Positions 16,815 through 24,937 of a DNA stretch of 64,000 nucleotides are shown in pieces; the stretch's first letter is position 1; each line of letters begins with the position of its first letter. Source of the DNA: Devosia sp. LC5 (GTDB taxonomy: Bacteria > Pseudomonadota > Alphaproteobacteria > Rhizobiales > Devosiaceae); contig NZ_JNNO01000010.1 of assembly GCF_000735585.1 (NCBI RefSeq), positions 1-64,000 of the forward strand, written 5' to 3'. Made by a program: the position numbers and the translations under genes. A model generated the notes under the pieces. The model worked only from the letters and a program-made list of their open reading frames with translations, did no database searches and was not told the DNA's origin.

Positions 16815-19800
16815 TCATCGTCCCGTCTCCACGCGCATCTCGATTTCCAGGCGGTATTGTCCCGACAGGCGCTCCCAGCGCTCGCGGATCAGCTCGCTCA
16901 CCTGCCGCAGGCGGTCCTGCGCCAGGCCGGGATCGGCCCCAGGGTCGATATAGGACAGGCGCAGCACCGATTGTTCCTCGGCCAGAAAGCCGATCAATTG
17001 ATCAATGCCATCCATCCATTGCCGCTGCAGCCCGGTGCTGCCGGCTTCAAAGGCCTGGTCCTGCAGGTCCAGCCGCACCACCCGCCCGATCGCCACCCCG
17101 AAATCGAGCGCGGTCATCTTGCCGGCGGTCAGCCGCACCACGCGCGGATTTTCGGTGGTGAGCCGATAGCCGCTCGGCAGCGTGCGCGGATCGAGCTTCA
17201 TGATGAAGTTCGAGCCGATCCGCTGATCGGGCAAAGCCGCGCAGGCCACATGGAAGCGGCCATGCGCATCGGTGGTCACCAGCCAGCCCTTGACCGTGGC
17301 CAGGCGCACCCCGGGCAGGCCCGGCTCGCCCTCGTCCTGATAGCCATTGCGGTTCTTGTCATCGAACACCCGGCCGATGATCTCGCTGCAATCGAACACC
17401 GGCTCGATCATGATCTCGACACTCGCGGTGGCGTCGGGCGCCAGCGGATTGCCCGCCGCATCGGTGACGCTGGCCCGGTTGACATGCTCGCCCGGACCCG
17501 CCGAGCTCAGCGCCAGCATGCGCAGGCGAACCTCGACTGCGCCATTGGCCGGCACCGTGATGCCCTCGAACACCACCCGGCGCCCATCGATCACCGGCGT
17601 CGCAGCCACCCCGCCAATGCTGGCAGAGCCCTCCACGAATCGGAACCCTGACGGCAGCGTGTCCACAATCGTCAGCCCGCTGGCCGAGGTGCCGGCATGG
17701 TTGGTCACCGTGATCGCAAACGGCGCTTCCTCGCCGCGCCTGATTTGCCGGCGCAGCGCAACCTTGGCCACCGAAATGTCGCCGGATGCGGCCGCCGGCA
17801 TGGTGACTTCGGACCGTGCCGTGCTGGATGGCACATTGATCCCGTTAAAGGAGCCCTGTGCCCGTGCAGTATTTTCGACCCCATCGGCCATGCCCGCGGC
17901 ATTGTCGATATCGGTCTGGTCCAGCACGTAAGTCGCCGTAAACGCCTGCGACTGGCCGGGCGCCAGGCTCGTCGGGCCGGGCTCGAATGTGGACAGGCTA
18001 TTGGAGGCCGGCCGGCCGTTGAAGGTGGGGCCGGCATCGAGCGGCCAGACCCCGGCGGCCGTCTGGCCACCCTCATTGGTGATCACGATCGTATAGGTGA
18101 TGGTGTCGCCCAGGCTGGCATTGCCGTCCCCGTCCAGGTCGTTGAACACGCCGGTCTTGAGCGTTTCCAGGCTGACCGGCGAGGGCGGAATCGTCACCGT
18201 GTCGGGCGGGCTGACCGGGGGCGTGCCGCCACCCGGCGGCGTGCCCGTGGCCGTGGCCGTATTGACCACCGAGCCGGCATCAATATCGGCCTGGTTCGGC
18301 GTATAGCTTGCCGTGAAGGTGAAGATCGCGCCGGGCGCCAGCGTTTGCGAGCCCTGGTCGATCGTGACCAGCGGATCCTCCACCATGACATCGGTCAGCG
18401 TCACCGTGCCGGTATTGCGCACGAGGAAACTGTAGCTGATCGTCTCGCCGGCATCGAGCAGGCTGTCGCCATCCAGATCGTTCAGATGACCCTGCTTGAC
18501 GATGGTCAGTCCCGGCGTCTGGTCCGGCGGCACGGTCACCGTGTCGGGCGGGCTGGTCGTGGTGCCGCCCTCCGGATCGGTGCCGGTGCCGGTCGCCGTG
18601 TTGACCACCGAGCCATTGTCGATATCGGCCTGGCTGGGCGTATAGGTCGCCGTGAAGGTAAAGCTGCCGCCGGGCGCCAGCATCTGCGGCCCCTGGTCCA
18701 CGCTCAGCAGCGGATCGTTCACGCTGACATTGGTCTGGGTCACCGTGCCGGTGTTCCGCACCAGGAACGAATAGGAGATGGTTTCGCCCAGATCGAGCAG
18801 GCCATCGCCATCCAGATCGTTCAGCGTACCGGTCTTGACGATGGTCAGCCCCGGCGTCTGGTCGGGCGGTACGGTGACGGTATCGGGCGGGCTTTCGGTC
18901 GTGGTGCCGCCGGGATCGGTGCCGGCGCCGGTGGCGCTGTTGGTCACCGAGCCATTGTCGATATCGGCCTGGTTGGGGGCATAGGTCGCCGTGAAGGTGA
19001 AGGAGGCACCCGGCGCCAGCGTCTGCGGGCCCTGGTCAATGCTCACCATCGGATCGTTGACCATGACATTGGTCATGGTGAGCGTGCCGGTATTGCTGAC
19101 CAGGAACGAGTAGCTGATCGTCTCGCCCAGATCGAGCAGGCCGTCGCCATCCAAATCGTTCAGCGTGCCGGTCTTGACGATGGTGAGGCCGGATGTCTGC
19201 TCTGGCGGCACCACGACGGTGTCGGGCGGGCTTTCGGTCGGCGGACCCGAGGGCGGCGTGCCGGTGCCCCTGGCGGTATTGGAGACCTGCCCGGCATCGA
19301 TATCGGCCTGGCTGGGCGTATAGCTGGCCGTGAAGGTGAAACTGCCCCCGGGCGCCAGCGTTTGCGGGCCTTGATTGACCGTCACCAGCGGATCATTCAC
19401 GCTGACATTGGTCATTGGAACATTGCCGGTATTGGTGACCAGGAACGAATAATTGATGGTCTCGCCCAGATCGAGCAGGCCATCGCCATCCAGATCGTTC
19501 AACGTGCCGGATTTGACGATGGTCATGGCCGGTGCGGCCGGCTCATTGGTATCGGTCGAGGTATTGGTGCTGGTGTCCGGATCGGGCGAGTCCGGCGGAT
19601 TGGTGACACTGGCCGTATTGACCAGGTCGCCGGTGAACCCGGACGGCACGCTCATGGTCAGCGTATAGGTCGCCGTGCCGCCCACCGGCAAATTGGCCGT
19701 GCTGCTGATCCCGCCAACCCCGCTCGCCACGCCGCACACGCCACCCCCGGCGCCCACGCAGATCCAGTTCGCCGTACTGATACCGGCCGGCAGCGGATCC

Positions 19801-21821
19801 TCGACCGCCGCACCCTGCACCCCGAACGGGCCGTCATTGCTCACCACGATCGTGTAAGTAACATCGGTGCCCGGCGAATAGACCGTCGCATTGTCCGTCT
19901 TGCTGATCTGGACGTCGGCGGGAAGAGTCACCGCCGTCGTGGGACACTTGGCGCCGTCGCCGGCGCCCGTGGGCGAACTGGAGATCAGTGTCGCCGCGCC
20001 CGTCGTCAGGTCGAACCGGTAGAACCCTCCGTTATTGAGACGGCCAAAGATGCCGTTGCTGGCGCTGATCATCGACCCGAAGACGTCGATGACACCCGAG
20101 GGCCCGATCGGGTTCACTGCCCCCGTGGCGGGGTTGATCGAATACAAAAAGCCATTGACCAGGCTATGCGTGTAGATCAGTCCGTTGTTCCAGGCGAAAT
20201 CCGCGGTATCGAGCGGCTGGCTCATTGTGATCAGCGTCGCCGTCAGCGTGGACAGGTCGATGCGGTATAGCCGATCGACCTGCGCGTTATTCTTGACGTA
20301 ATAGAAGCCGTCCGCGCCGATCACGCCGCTGGCGAGAACGGTTGCGTCGTCGCCTACATTGATGCCGCCCCCAGCAATGGGACCCAAATCCACCACGGAG
20401 CCGTCGCCGCCGACGCGCAGCAGTTTGTGCCTGCTCACGCCGTCCCAGACCGCGGAGTAGATATAGTTGTCGTTGGGGTTATAGCCGATGGCGTTGTAGG
20501 TGCCGCTATAGGGAGCGCCGACGGGAGGAAAGCCGAACGGATTGGTGCTGGTGTCGACGCTGACAAGCTGGGTCGGAGCGCCGCCGATCGACAGATACAT
20601 GGTCGGCGTGCACGCGCCGAACGAGGGCTGCGGCGGCGAGACCGCATTCGTGTCGCTCGCAGTGTTGTTGCTCGTGTCCGGGTCGATAAAACCGCCCGGC
20701 GCCGTGACGGTGGCATTATTGGTCAGGTTGACGCCCGGGTATCCCGCCGGCACGGTCATGTTGAGGGTATAGGCAACCGAAGAACCCGCCGGCAGGTCGG
20801 CCGTGGTGTTGATCGCACCTGTGCCATTCGCCGCGCCGCACACCGCGCCACCGGTGGCGCTGCCGCAAGTCCAGTTCGCCGTGGTGATGCCGGTCGGCAG
20901 GGGATCGCTGACTGTGGCACCCGGCGCATCGTCGAGGCCGGCATTGCTGACGACGATGGCATAGGTGACGACGGACCCGCGCGTAAACGTGGTCGCGCCA
21001 TCATCCTTGGTGATGGCAAGGTCGGCGCAGGGATCAGCGCTGGCGAAAGCAAAATTGTCGATGAACAGGCCCGTATTCGCGGGGCCGGGGGCAGTGTTGT
21101 TGACGAACTGAATCGTCGCCTCGGTACCTGCTGCCGTGAAAGTATGCTGATAAGTGGCCCAAGTTTGGGTGTGCAGCGGGGTCGTGGGAAGATTGCCACC
21201 CCCATTGGTGACAGAATTGGCAACAGGCTGAAGGGTCGTGAGGGTAACAGGCGCCACTCCGTTTCCATTCCCCAGTTGAACGGAAGCGATCGATTGCGAC
21301 GCCGACTGCCCGGCATAGTCGATCGAGAAGGTATATTGCTGCCCAGGATTCAGGCCAGTGAAGGTTTGCCGGAGCGTTGCCGCCGCCGTGCCCCACAGAT
21401 CGATGCTCTGCATTCCGTCGCTGGCATTGCTGTGGTGGCGCAGTATGTCCACCGTGCCACTGACGGTCTGCCAGCCATCGAGAGGATAGGTCGTCGTCCG
21501 CCAGATCGCGTAGCCATCGTTCGAAAAGAGCGTGTTTTCGCCCGGCCGTTGCGCCTCCGTTTGAATGTTGGGAGATTCGAACGAGCCGTTGACGGCCAGA
21601 TTGCACAGGTTCGACTGGCTATAGGCGGGCTTGACGTCCGCCATGCTCAGAACAACGCCAGCGAACATCAGGCATGCCAAGCTGCTCCACTTGAGGCCCA
21701 GCGCACTCGCCGCTTCAGCAGGGTAGCGCCGCCGCCCGTGCTGCAAGTCGGTCCGCACACTATCAGCTGGCTTTCCAAAAACACGACGCGCGACATCGCG
21801 CCAGGAAAATGGCTTGTGCAT
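16815..21821 (-). CDS. Giant DUF11-repeat surface protein with EF-hand loops, SdrD-B domain and OmpA-like tail
   Basis: 1668 residues. Approximate order: long signal region 1-69; jelly-roll/DUF642-like module 72-258 (VNGSFESP, SIDLWG); DUF11 262-390; propeller-like segment 398-628; DUF11 635-757; four 113-residue tandem units plus a diverged fifth, 764-1340; DUF11 1345-1474; SdrD-B-like domain 1478-1578; and a C-terminal 90 residues resembling a degenerate OmpA domain (VLRLSYIDPGADPG then a long helix). Each tandem unit has DLDGDGLLDLGE, a full 12-residue EF-hand loop. It has GGGGG 7 bases before the ATG. Likely an exported, calcium-stabilised surface or adhesin-like protein. No experimental role can be assigned. 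Confidence 0.88.
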   Translation of the reverse strand: MHKPFSWRDVARRVFGKPADSVRTDLQHGRRRYPAEAASALGLKWSSLACLMFAGVVLSMADVKPAYSQSNLCNLAVNGSFESPNIQTEAQRPGENTLFSNDGYAIWRTTTYPLDGWQTVSGTVDILRHHSNASDGMQSIDLWGTAAATLRQTFTGLNPGQQYTFSIDYAGQSASQSIASVQLGNGNGVAPVTLTTLQPVANSVTNGGGNLPTTPLHTQTWATYQHTFTAAGTEATIQFVNNTAPGPANTGLFIDNFAFASADPCADLAITKDDGATTFTRGSVVTYAIVVSNAGLDDAPGATVSDPLPTGITTANWTCGSATGGAVCGAANGTGAINTTADLPAGSSVAYTLNMTVPAGYPGVNLTNNATVTAPGGFIDPDTSNNTASDTNAVSPPQPSFGACTPTMYLSIGGAPTQLVSVDTSTNPFGFPPVGAPYSGTYNAIGYNPNDNYIYSAVWDGVSRHKLLRVGGDGSVVDLGPIAGGGINVGDDATVLASGVIGADGFYYVKNNAQVDRLYRIDLSTLTATLITMSQPLDTADFAWNNGLIYTHSLVNGFLYSINPATGAVNPIGPSGVIDVFGSMISASNGIFGRLNNGGFYRFDLTTGAATLISSSPTGAGDGAKCPTTAVTLPADVQISKTDNATVYSPGTDVTYTIVVSNDGPFGVQGAAVEDPLPAGISTANWICVGAGGGVCGVASGVGGISSTANLPVGGTATYTLTMSVPSGFTGDLVNTASVTNPPDSPDPDTSTNTSTDTNEPAAPAMTIVKSGTLNDLDGDGLLDLGETINYSFLVTNTGNVPMTNVSVNDPLVTVNQGPQTLAPGGSFTFTASYTPSQADIDAGQVSNTARGTGTPPSGPPTESPPDTVVVPPEQTSGLTIVKTGTLNDLDGDGLLDLGETISYSFLVSNTGTLTMTNVMVNDPMVSIDQGPQTLAPGASFTFTATYAPNQADIDNGSVTNSATGAGTDPGGTTTESPPDTVTVPPDQTPGLTIVKTGTLNDLDGDGLLDLGETISYSFLVRNTGTVTQTNVSVNDPLLSVDQGPQMLAPGGSFTFTATYTPSQADIDNGSVVNTATGTGTDPEGGTTTSPPDTVTVPPDQTPGLTIVKQGHLNDLDGDSLLDAGETISYSFLVRNTGTVTLTDVMVEDPLVTIDQGSQTLAPGAIFTFTASYTPNQADIDAGSVVNTATATGTPPGGGTPPVSPPDTVTIPPSPVSLETLKTGVFNDLDGDGNASLGDTITYTIVITNEGGQTAAGVWPLDAGPTFNGRPASNSLSTFEPGPTSLAPGQSQAFTATYVLDQTDIDNAAGMADGVENTARAQGSFNGINVPSSTARSEVTMPAAASGDISVAKVALRRQIRRGEEAPFAITVTNHAGTSASGLTIVDTLPSGFRFVEGSASIGGVAATPVIDGRRVVFEGITVPANGAVEVRLRMLALSSAGPGEHVNRASVTDAAGNPLAPDATASVEIMIEPVFDCSEIIGRVFDDKNRNGYQDEGEPGLPGVRLATVKGWLVTTDAHGRFHVACAALPDQRIGSNFIMKLDPRTLPSGYRLTTENPRVVRLTAGKMTALDFGVAIGRVVRLDLQDQAFEAGSTGLQRQWMDGIDQLIGFLAEEQSVLRLSYIDPGADPGLAQDRLRQVSELIRERWERLSGQYRLEIEMRVETGR
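18126..19482 (-). repeat. Four tandem 339-bp coding repeats in the DUF11 gene
   Basis: The codons for the DLDGDG loop recur with their last Gly codons ending at 19481, 19142, 18803, 18464 and 18125. Each step is exactly 339 bases (113 codons), so no indel separates the units. The units stay highly similar at DNA level (for example the repeated stretch around GCCATCGCCATCCAGATCG). This implies recent duplication or gene conversion. Unit number may vary between strains and may be miscounted in short-read assemblies. Confidence 0.85.
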
Positions 21822-22163
21822 AGATGGCCCCCAATAAGGTGGAACGCATTCCGTTGGCGGGGCCGCCTTCTGTCTTATGCCGTTTCGCTGCCAGGCATTA
21901 CGCTGATTGTCAGATCGGTTCAGCGCGCTGCATCAATGTCCTGGCGAAGTCGCCCCCGACAACCGGAAACGTTTCCAGTCGGGGTCCAAGGGAGCATATT
22001 CGTGAAAGGCCGTATTTCAGGATAATCCGGCTTTGTCAGAAAACTCCGGCGGATTTACAAAAAAAGGCCACATGGTGGAATGGCTGTGGCGCGATCGCCA
22101 CACCGAAATTTGGCAGAATTGTACGCCCGACAATGCCGGGGCCAGCATCAGACTGCGGGGAGA
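21822..22163. other. Intergenic region upstream of the DUF11 gene
   Basis: 342 bases without a supported gene. The start-proximal end holds the GGGGG ribosome-binding site of the DUF11 gene. I see no convincing -35/-10 pair, palindrome of regulator type or U-tract terminator for the AraC gene that ends at 22164. Open frames crossing it are antisense to genes and lack coding character. Confidence 0.5.
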
Positions 22164-23075
22164 TTACGTACTCAATCGCACTTGGGCGGGGGTCTTGCCG
22201 CGGTAGCGCCGCATGGCGGAGGTCAGGTGGCTCTGGCTGGAAAACCCGCTGTAATGGGCCACTTCCTCAATCTTCATGTCGCCCTTGCGGAGCAGTGTTT
22301 CGGCAAAATCGAGCCGCAGATTGAGCACATATTGATACGGCGGCCGGCCAAAGGTTCGGGTAAACCCGTGAATGAAGTGGCTGGGCGACAGATTGCACAC
22401 CGCAGCCAGTTCGGCGACCGACATGGGCGCCGCAAAATTGGCATGCAGAAACTCCTGCACCCGGCGCGCATTTTGCGGCGACAGCCCGCCATTTCTGGCG
22501 CTGGCCGATAGCTTGGCGGCATCGGAATAGTTGCGCAGCACGTGAATACCGAAAAGCGTTACCAGCGAATCGACATAGAGTTCATTCGCCGAGACCCGCT
22601 CCGTCAGCTCTGCCCTAAGGAGCCTGGCCATGCGCAGGGCCTCCTGATCGACCGTGCCGAAGGGCAGGGTCCGTAGCTCCACCTTGCCAAGATCGGCCTC
22701 GTGCGCCGCCAGTTCGAGCAGACTTTCGGGCTTTATGGCAATAATCGCATTTTCTCTGATGGATGCCCAACTCGAGCGGCTATCGACATTGGCGGGGCTG
22801 ATGACGATCATGCCCGCAGGAGCATCGAAATGGCGCAGCTGGTCGCCACCGAAAGCCGCCGCCATATTCGGCGAAGGGGCAAGCATTACCTCGATGAAAT
22901 GGGCGTCTGCAGTAAAGGCCTCGGATCCAGGCGGCCGGATCGAATGCACCGCACCACCCCGGCAGGTGGTCACCCGCGGGCCGGCCTCAATGGGAATGGG
23001 CCACAGAATATCGATGGCCGACGCCCCTTGATCAACTCCGAGCCGTCGCCGCGCCTCGTCGCAGTCATGTAGCAT
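22164..23075 (-). CDS. AraC family transcriptional regulator
   Basis: A 303-residue regulator. The C-terminal ~100 residues hold two helix-turn-helix motifs (MSVAELAAVCNLSPSHFIHGFTR, then KIEEVAHYSGFSSQSHLTSAMRRYRGKTPAQVR), typical of the AraC/XylS class. The N-terminal ~190 residues are a less conserved sensing domain with no obvious ligand motif. It stands alone, with the AT-rich gap upstream and the DUF11/barrel pair downstream in the same direction. Whether it regulates that pair is open. Confidence 0.92.
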   Translation of the reverse strand: MLHDCDEARRRLGVDQGASAIDILWPIPIEAGPRVTTCRGGAVHSIRPPGSEAFTADAHFIEVMLAPSPNMAAAFGGDQLRHFDAPAGMIVISPANVDSRSSWASIRENAIIAIKPESLLELAAHEADLGKVELRTLPFGTVDQEALRMARLLRAELTERVSANELYVDSLVTLFGIHVLRNYSDAAKLSASARNGGLSPQNARRVQEFLHANFAAPMSVAELAAVCNLSPSHFIHGFTRTFGRPPYQYVLNLRLDFAETLLRKGDMKIEEVAHYSGFSSQSHLTSAMRRYRGKTPAQVRLST

Positions 23076-23527
23076 TCGGCGGCCCCTGTATCGAGTCGTC
23101 TGTGAGGTACGCTCCGCAATTTGAGATCGATTCGCAACTTGTTTGCTGCGATCAAAGTTAGCCGCGGCCTAACGCGAAATTTCAAAACGCAGCCATTGAG
23201 GGAACCTTCCCACAGGCCATCAATTGTGTATTCGCATATTTCCGTTACTCACGCCAGTCGTCATACGTATCATCAAAACTTTGCAAGCAAAACCCGCATA
23301 GTTTTTTTACAGCGGGAATAGTTGCATACACTCAAAAGAGCGCATTAATTCATATTCCAAGTTCATCTATTCCTCTATACAACAGATTTTTTATTGATAT
23401 TTTGCACGGCCATTTATGCAAGCAAATCCTTGAACCAACAAAGCCTTCTTGTTGACGTGTTTTTGGCCAAATTATTTTGCACCCATGTTTTGCATGGTTA
23501 AGATTCGGGAGCCGCGCTAGCGCACCC
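23076..23527. other. AT-rich regulatory gap between AraC and small hypothetical gene
   Basis: About 450 bases, clearly AT-richer than the rest of the window from 23220 to 23500. It contains the perfect 10-mer palindrome TTTGGCCAAA (23462-23471) and the dyad CCATGTTTTGCATGG (23483-23497). A possible promoter TTGACG (23452-23457) with a TATTTT box 16 bases on points to the small gene at 23528. CCCGC/GCGGG at 23293-23316 encloses seven Ts. No open frame in the gap looks coding. The base composition could mark a horizontally acquired boundary or simply a promoter island. Confidence 0.5.
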
Positions 23528-23791
23528 ATGGTGATTAGATACGACAAGCGCGTTCAGGACAAAGATCTGTGGCAGGTCTACGAAATCTCGACCGGCCGCG
23601 TCATTGTGATTGCAGGTCACCCCTATGACGGCATGGCCCAGCACGAAGCCGCGGAAATAGTGTCGCTTCTGGAAAGCGGCGCTCTCAGCGCGGACGAGTT
23701 TCCCGAAACGCCATTGCCCACCGATTCCACGCCCCGGCACGCGAGCCCTGCCGCCGCGGCACCCGACCGGATTCCACCGGGCAAATCTTAA
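23528..23791 (+). CDS. Small conserved-looking hypothetical protein
   Basis: 87 residues beginning MVIRYDKRVQDKDLWQVYEI; a compact mixed-charge N-terminal ~50 residues (VYEISTGRVIVIAG, HEAAEIVSLLESG) precedes a Pro/Ala-rich disordered tail. No signal peptide or membrane segment. No clear ribosome-binding site precedes the ATG, which lowers confidence, but a TTGACG/TATTTT promoter lies upstream. Its stop shares TTAA (23788-23791) with the convergent DapA-family gene, as two other convergent pairs in this window do. I do not recognise the family. Confidence 0.6.
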   Translation: MVIRYDKRVQDKDLWQVYEISTGRVIVIAGHPYDGMAQHEAAEIVSLLESGALSADEFPETPLPTDSTPRHASPAAAAPDRIPPGKS

Positions 23792-24720
23792 ATATCGCGG
23801 CCCGGGCCGCCCTGTTCGCTTCGCTGAGCCTCGATAATGCCGCGCAAGGTGGAACGCTCGGCCTCGGAGAGAGACGGGACGCCCGGCAGGCGCACAGCGC
23901 CGACATCCATACCCATCATGCCCAGAGCTTCTTTCACCACGGTAACGTTGGACCCGTTCCGGTAGTGAGTGCGCAATTCTTCGAACTGGGCGAGCCTGTT
24001 GATGAGTTTGCGGGCGCCGGCAAAGTCGCCGCTGACCAGCGCCGCGTGTACCTGCAGCGAGATTTCGGGGAATACATTGACGAAGCCGGAGGTGAAGCCC
24101 TGGGCGCCGATGGCATAAAAGGCCGGAGCCCAAGCCTCGGCCAGACCACAGACCCAGATAGCGGGCAGGTCCTGGGTGGAGCGGATCACCTCGGCCAGCA
24201 GCATGAGATTGGTCGAGGCGAATTTGACGCCGGCGACATTTTCGTGCGCGGCCAGCCGGCGGAAATCGCCGACCGAGAAGGTATCGGTCCGCACATAGGC
24301 GATGAATGGCACGCTTGATGCCTCGGCCAGTTCCAGGAAATAGTCGGCTTGTGCGGAGGGGCCGGCGAAGGGGTCCATCGGATGATGCCCCATGATCGCC
24401 CCTGCGCCGGCTGCAATGGCATCGCGGGCCAGCGCCTTGGCTTCGACCAGCGAGCGACCGACCGCCGCGCTGATCAGGCATCTGCCCTCCGCCGCCGCAA
24501 TCGTGGTCGCATGCACCCGGCGAATCTCATCGAGCGAGAGCGAGAAGAACTCGCCCGTATTTCCCGCGGCCATCAGATTATGAATGCCGGCCCCGGCCAG
24601 CCGCGCAATCAATGCGGTGAGGAGCGACGTGTTCACCTCGCCATTCGCGCCATAGGGCGTTACCGGAACCCCTGAAATCCCTTTGAGGGCCGCACGCACT
24701 GAAGCCATCCGATCGGTCAC
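23788..24720 (-). CDS. Dihydrodipicolinate synthase family aldolase/dehydratase
   Basis: A 310-residue class I aldolase of the DapA/NAL family. Schiff-base Lys is K166 (GVKFAST), the catalytic Tyr is Y142 (FIAYVRTD), and the GNTGEFF loop at 53-59 replaces the usual GTTGE. Family members cleave or dehydrate 2-keto-3-deoxy sugar acids, for example 5-dehydro-4-deoxyglucarate dehydratase, or make dihydrodipicolinate. Divergent to an enolase-superfamily dehydratase and sharing a palindromic operator, it most likely handles the 2-keto-3-deoxy acid that enzyme makes. A lysine-biosynthesis role is less likely. Confidence 0.87.
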   Translation of the reverse strand: MTDRMASVRAALKGISGVPVTPYGANGEVNTSLLTALIARLAGAGIHNLMAAGNTGEFFSLSLDEIRRVHATTIAAAEGRCLISAAVGRSLVEAKALARDAIAAGAGAIMGHHPMDPFAGPSAQADYFLELAEASSVPFIAYVRTDTFSVGDFRRLAAHENVAGVKFASTNLMLLAEVIRSTQDLPAIWVCGLAEAWAPAFYAIGAQGFTSGFVNVFPEISLQVHAALVSGDFAGARKLINRLAQFEELRTHYRNGSNVTVVKEALGMMGMDVGAVRLPGVPSLSEAERSTLRGIIEAQRSEQGGPGRDI

Positions 24721-24826
24721 TATCGTAGTCCTTGCTTAGTCTTCGAGATAATTTCGGCCATAAGTGCCTCAAGCCAAAGGGCGCGAGTTCGAGGATCGCC
24801 TTCTCCTGCAAACTCCCCGTCCCCAG

Positions 24827-24868
24827 TTGACGCGTCAATCAGTATATGAAATCTGATATACCAGATTT
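24827..24868. promoter_or_regulatory. Operator palindrome AAATCTG-ATATAC-CAGATTT with adjacent TTGACGCGTCAA
   Basis: AAATCTG at 24849-24855 and CAGATTT at 24862-24868 form a perfect 7-bp dyad with a 6-base spacer. The core TGATATACCA differs by one base from TGGTATACCA, the ExuR/UxuR-type core bound by FCD-class GntR regulators of uronate genes. A second palindrome, TTGACGCGTCAA (24827-24838), can also serve as a -35 box. The position between the divergent DapA-family and dehydratase genes fits control of both. The regulator may be the GntR protein at 30237-30986; this is inferred. Confidence 0.6.
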
Positions 24869-24937
24869 TACGTGATGTCGATGGCGAACGCGCGGCAAGC
24901 CGTGCCCTTGCTGCCGGCCCACTACAAGGAGACTGCC

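Noticed and set aside
18126..19482. Assembly artefact as the origin of the tandem repeats
   Set aside because: Units are similar but not identical (for example NYSFLVTNTG, SYSFLVSNTG and SYSFLVRNTG variants), so they are real diverged copies, though unit number could still be misassembled.
17697..20270. 857-codon open frame on the plus strand with apparent repeats
   Set aside because: It is antisense to the DUF11 gene. Its repeats simply mirror the 339-bp coding units; it has no start signal or recognisable domain.
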